The notes under the pieces: generated by a model
Told to the model about the DNA's origin: nothing
The model's database searches: none
The model's input: only the letters and a program-made list of their open reading frames with translations
Shown: in pieces, positions 60,371 to 64,000 of the stretch
Layout: each line of letters starts with the position of its first letter
Position numbering within the stretch: the stretch's first letter is position 1
Translations under genes and position numbers: made by a program
Origin: Hofstenia miamia
Taxonomy: Eukaryota > Xenacoelomorpha > Acoela
Direction of reading: 5' to 3'
Length of the DNA: 64,000 nt
Assembly (NCBI GenBank): GCA_004352715.1
Contig: SCFE01000094.1
Location: 1,593,033 to 1,657,032 of the forward strand

Positions 60371-60785
60371 AAAGTCAACTACGCCTTGACAAAGTCAACG
60401 GGGACTGGGTGGATAAAGTCAACGGGGACACTAACCCTAACCCTAACCCAAACTCTAACGCTAACCCTAACCTTATTTATTTGCTTCAACAGTAAAAGGG
60501 TTAGGGTTAGGGTAAAGTAAAAGACATATTTATTTTTTCCTACAATTTTCCAACTGAAGATGTCCCCCCCAAGATTTTCCACCTGAAGATATTCACCCCC
60601 AAGATTTTCCACCTGAAGATATTCCCCCCAANNNNNNNNNNNNNNNNNNNNNNNNNNNNNNNNNNNNNNNNNNNNNNNNNNNNNNNNNNNNNNNNNNNNN
60701 NNNNNNNNNNNNNNNNNNNNNNNNNNNNNNNNNGAAGATATTCCCCCCAAGATTTTCCACCTGAAGATATGCCCCCCTCAAAGCT
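60370..60785. repeat. Further block of the telomere-like satellite with a gap
   Basis: ACAAAGTCAACGGGGAC words (also near 59210-59250) lead into CCCTAA repeats, the Q-rich AT spacer, opposite TTAGGG repeats and CACCTGAAGATATTC sub-repeats. A gap of 102 N (60632-60733) sits between two copies of the same GAAGATATTCCCCCCA sub-repeat. Confidence 0.85.
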
Positions 60786-61011
60786 TTGGGGAGGGCACAT
60801 CTTCAGGTGATCCCATTTTTCTTTTAATTCAATATCTTTTGGGAAAATAAACTGTGTTACATTTGTTTGATAATTAACTCCAGACTTGCAGAGGAGTACG
60901 CAAAGTAACGTAAATTATTACATGTGATAGCATCGCGCGGTTTTTCAATTGGTTTCTCCCACTAGTCGTTGCTCAATATAAATATCTCGCCTCACTTTTA
61001 TTTCTGTGTAC

Positions 61012-61580
61012 TGTAAATTTCCGGGCTGTGTTTAAAGCTACATGGGCGAACAGCAACTCCATTAGGACATGAAGTAATTTGCATTGTTGGGTTGGGTCAA
61101 AATTCATCTTCTCAAGGTCAAGCTTAACAGTAAGAACTCGTGGTCTGTACAAGTCTACTACGGGGTACAGCAAAAATTGCTTAATAATCACAGTGCTAAC
61201 ATCATTTTTTATTATTTCTCTACTTTTTGTTTAACACATTCTCTACCATGTCACTCATATGTGAGTGACAGTGCATTTTCAAAAGATCCTCGTCACTCAT
61301 ATATTAATCACGCCTTGTTTATTTTATATAACCAGAACTCATCTTTGGTACCAATGCTTTTATTCACCAAACTCTCTTGGTACATTTGTTAAGTTTTTTA
61401 TCATATTGTGAAGTACATTTACAGTGACATTAATTCTCTTGCTTTTTTCGTTTCTGCCTTAGTTTTTGTAAGACACAATTAAAGATTAGAAATATAAACA
61501 TTTTATTTGATAGAACCACAAAGAAAAAATTGGAATTACGATTATAAACATTTTATTCCAAAGAATAAAAACTAAAACAA
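61012..61580. other. Right flank of the satellite, no gene recognised
   Basis: A short hairpin GTCACTCA-TATG-TGAGTGAC lies at 61249-61268. A 102-codon frame (61084-61392) has no motif. This could be part of the PiggyBac element that starts at 61585, but no TTAA-flanked end was identified. Confidence 0.35.
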
Positions 61581-61584
61581 AGAA

Positions 61585-62160
61585 TTAGAAATATTTCTTT
61601 GTGTGGTGTTGTCCAAAGCACGAGATGCAAAATGGTTTATTGCCACATGGTACACATAAATTATTTACTAGTTTTGCCCGTTTCCTAGCAACTTCAGGTC
61701 TTTGAATTTGCTCATAACAAAGGACACATCTTCTTCTTGTTTTTGCAGATTTGTTTTCCACTTCGCTTATAACATGTGGTGTTTGAATTGATGGTTGTAT
61801 CTTTCACGAGATAAACTAAGTAGAGACACAGTGAGATTTTCCCTAAACTCTCTAATTGCAATTTTAGAATTTGTTGCTTTCTTATATATTACATAGGCAT
61901 TCACTACTGATACCCCAAGCAAAAGCTCCATTGCTAACTTTCACTCCTTTTCTGAGCACTCAAGCATACGAAGCCATTTGGTCTGAAAGATCAATCCCTG
62001 CTTTGCCTTTATTTTAATCAATAATAGCTGTTGGCTTTCGTTTCCTTGGTCTTGTCTGAACATTTGAATTTGAGTTTGTGGCATAAGTTGCAGGTCTGAC
62101 AGTGATTTCTTAAATTTCTGGCTGGTGTTTAGTAGTACAAGAAATTTCCACAAGGGTTAT
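61585..62160 (-). pseudogene. PiggyBac-like transposase, C-terminal pseudogene
   Basis: On the minus strand: PRKRKPTAIID, a stop, then GIDLSDQMASYA, matching the GVDLSDQ block of PiggyBac transposases. After a frameshift come MELLLGVSVVNAYVIYKKAT and AIREFRENLTVSLL, the helical block after it. A third frame reads RRRCVLCYEQIQ, LVNNLCVPCGNKPFCISCFG and QHHTKKYF-TAA, the C-terminal cysteine-rich zinc-binding region typical of the family. Cysteine spacing CxxC..CxxC..CxxC is intact, but stops and shifts break the frame. The catalytic DDD core was not found. Confidence 0.85.
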
Positions 62161-62470
62161 AATACTTTGATTAAATGCTACAATCAGGTATTCACCAAAA
62201 ATGTAAAAATATTTTTTAGAAATCCAATACGGTAGGTTACTAGATCCAGAAGATTTATTATTATCTAGCATAATTACAACATTTTTGAGCTCATAATACG
62301 AAATTAGGTTGAAATGAAGCTACTCCTTTTTAATACTGGTTTGTTCAAAATTTAAAAATTGACTTTACACCATATTTTCAAAATTTTTGTTTAAAATATT
62401 TGCGATATCCTTCTTGTTCTTGTATGTCGTATTTTCATATTAAATTGCTTCAATACAAATATTTATTCTC
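62160..62470 (-). mobile_element. LINE fragment (linker and RT start)
   Basis: Directly upstream, on the minus strand, of the PiggyBac fragment: YKNKKDIANILNKNFENMV, a stop, then VVIMLDNNKSSGSSNLPYW. These match the linker (KDIANxLNxxFxNM) and the first RT block (NKSSGxxNLPYW) of CR1/jockey-like LINEs. Both elements are fused without an obvious target site, so one inserted into or replaced part of the other. Confidence 0.55.
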
Positions 62471-62722
62471 CCAGTGTTTATATTATGAAAATTCCATTTT
62501 TAGCTAGATTCCTTTAGTCATTTGAAGTAATGCTTTATCTTAAATTCGTAGGCTAATTTCTCCGTTTGATTAATTGCTTAACTTCCTCATAATTAGTTCA
62601 ACATTCCACGAAATATTTCTTGCTACAAAATATTTCTGTCGTGCTTGGCGTACGAAAATTGATTTCGCGTGCTATCTTAATATGTATATCGCATAAAAAA
62701 TATTTTTAGCAATTGCTCTAAA

Positions 62723-62989
62723 TTGGCCTGCATTTTTATGCCGTCTGGAATCTTTCTGCATCATGGAGCAGCACGCATTGTAGCGTTACTTTTCTTGAAA
62801 GGAAAGGTTTTTAGATTTTGTGGCAATTTGCATTTTATTCGCCCATATATTATCTTGAGGATGCAGAGAATATATGGGTTGAAGGCTAAATATAGGAAAC
62901 TTATTTATTCTAGAGATTTTAGCAATTTCAATGTGCAAAAATTTAAGAAGTTTTTGGAAAAATTTGCTTTTGATCTTAACGTACGTTAA
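62723..62989 (+). CDS. Unidentified open frame, 88 codons, possible exon
   Basis: I do not recognise this frame. Its end is rich in Lys and Phe (NVQKFKKFLEKFAFDLN) and it contains RPYIILRMQRIYGLKAKYRK. GTACGT follows AAC near 62977-62982 and could be a splice donor. An AG occurs at about 62770. It may equally be a chance frame or a transposon relic. Confidence 0.2.
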   Translation: MACIFMPSGIFLHHGAARIVALLFLKGKVFRFCGNLHFIRPYIILRMQRIYGLKAKYRKLIYSRDFSNFNVQKFKKFLEKFAFDLNVR

Positions 62990-63515
62990 GTTCTGTTCAA
63001 AAGTTGGAATGATTCGTTGAATACAGTATCTATTATTTGAAAAACGTTAGACATGTCTTTCAAGAAAAATTTCTCTTGTGCAGTCAACAATTGTTGATAT
63101 TTATTGAAAATATCGCATCAACATATTCATCTATGAATTACATCGCACAAGCATAACTTACTTTGTTACATTTGTATTTTTTGCTAAAATAATTTGCGAA
63201 CAGAGAATAATATGAGAACTTAGTATTTTATTTAATGTGGCATATATTAAAAAATGCAAAGTTATTGAAATTCATCATTTTATAATTCAGTGTAGAATAG
63301 ACGGTATTGTCAGAAAGTCCAATATCAAAATAGATAAATTACAATTTAACTAATAGTAGTAAATTAAATTGTTGGAACACCAACTTATACAGCAGCAAAA
63401 CAGAAATTGGGAACAGAAAAGACTGTTATAACTATAAATTAAAGTAGAGCCTTTAGCTGGCCAGAAACTAAGGAGGAGAGCAAATAAATTGTGGCATTGC
63501 TTGGATGAGCAAATT
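62990..63515. other. Intergenic, nothing recognised
   Basis: AT-rich DNA. The minus-strand frame at 63350-63571 has no motif. Confidence 0.35.
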
Positions 63516-64000
63516 AGGGTAGACCGGGGCAGAATGGTTAACTTTTCTGCGAAAGGAATTATTTTATTCAAAATAAATGTTTAAATACACAATATTGCTG
63601 ATAGTAATAAAATCCTGGTTGAATAGTACAGAATACAGCAAAATAGAAAACAAGATATAGATATACTGTAAAATGCTTATACAATACACATTCAGTATAA
63701 CATCGGGGTCAAACGGACAAGCACGGGGCATAACGGACATTTTTATTAAAAAGTGTTTGTGTTAAAGTTATTGTATAAAGAAACCCGAAGTCTTCTTTAA
63801 TCGCATTCTGCACATGTGTTTGACCCAAAACAGTTCTCACAAACCCATAATGTACATATAGTACACTCGAAAAAAATCTGTTTATTCATTACCTCAAAAA
63901 AATGATCCACAAAGTGGACATTTAACTGAAGTGAATGTTTATTCTTTGCTTTTGTTTTGTGAAATGGCTTACTAGGCTCACTAGAATCCAACACAGCCAA
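63516..64000 (-). mobile_element. End of a probable DNA transposon with Cys-rich C-terminal ORF (cut by window end)
   Basis: A minus-strand frame enters from beyond 64000 and stops at 63797. Its last part reads HSLQLNVHFVDHFFEVMNKQ and FFECTICTLWVCENCFG, then NTCAECD, giving the spacing CxxC-x4-CxxC-x5-CxxC. Cysteine-rich tails like this occur at the C-terminus of some pogo/Tigger-type transposases. Between it and 63516 are three related words: GACCGGGGCAGAATGG, CGGGGTCAAACGGACA and CGGGGCATAACGGACA. They may be terminal repeats of the element. The family assignment is weak. Confidence 0.35.

Noticed and set aside
1-64000. CRISPR arrays, bacterial operons, tRNA or rRNA genes
   Set aside because: I looked for regular short direct repeats with spacers, tRNA T-loop words and rRNA stretches and saw none. 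The DNA is clearly animal nuclear.

Overview
The window is animal (metazoan) nuclear DNA. It is strongly AT-rich and has spliced genes with GT..AG introns, many (TA)n microsatellites, and dense remnants of DNA transposons, LINEs and a Penelope-like retroelement. TTAGGG-type telomere-like repeats in an internal satellite argue against insects and nematodes, which mostly use other telomere units. I cannot name the species. Only two host genes can be reconstructed, both on the + strand. The rest is introns, intergenic DNA and decayed mobile DNA.

Host gene 1 (12.0-32.8 kb) encodes a calcineurin B homologous protein (CHP1-like EF-hand protein). Two shared 3' exons (31349-31500 and 32621-32796) carry EF-hands 3 and 4 and end in the CHP signature LDVEQKMSIKFL. 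Upstream lie two different first exons, 12011-12258 and 25009-25253. They are only about half identical in protein, both begin with a myristoylation-type MGxxYS, and both end in the same phase-2 donor. This suggests two CHP isoforms with different N-lobes, or an ancient duplicate that has lost its tail.

Host gene 2 (39.85-52.04 kb) is a four-exon B-box/coiled-coil protein of TRIM type. I infer about 503 residues, with no RING seen and a C-terminal half I do not recognise (possibly beta-propeller-like). Its introns hold a PHD/endonuclease/RT LINE, a PiggyBac-type MITE nested in that LINE, a mariner-like transposase fragment, a PIF/Harbinger-type palindromic MITE and two inverted copies of another repeat.

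Layout: 0-2.5 kb AT-rich, nothing recognised; 2.5-4.9 kb Tc1 element with an internal 989-bp duplication; 6.3-7.1 kb LINE (-); 7.6-9.8 kb hAT-like element carrying a LINE fragment; 11.5-32.8 kb CHP gene with mariner, LINE and small repeats in introns; 33.1-34.8 kb MITE-like elements; 36-39.7 kb poorly understood DNA with assembly gaps; 39.8-52.0 kb TRIM-like gene; 53.1-54.7 kb Penelope element broken into two opposed halves; 54.7-57.5 kb CR1-like LINE (-) with an SGNH-type ORF1; 57.8 kb short MITE with 9-bp target duplication; 58.4-61.0 kb satellite with head-to-head telomere-like repeats; 61.6-62.5 kb PiggyBac and LINE remnants (-); 63.5-64 kb end of an unidentified Cys-rich ORF (-).

Most runs of N are flanked by copies of the same sequence, so several of the local duplications may be assembly artefacts. 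No tRNA, rRNA, CRISPR or bacterial-type operon was seen.
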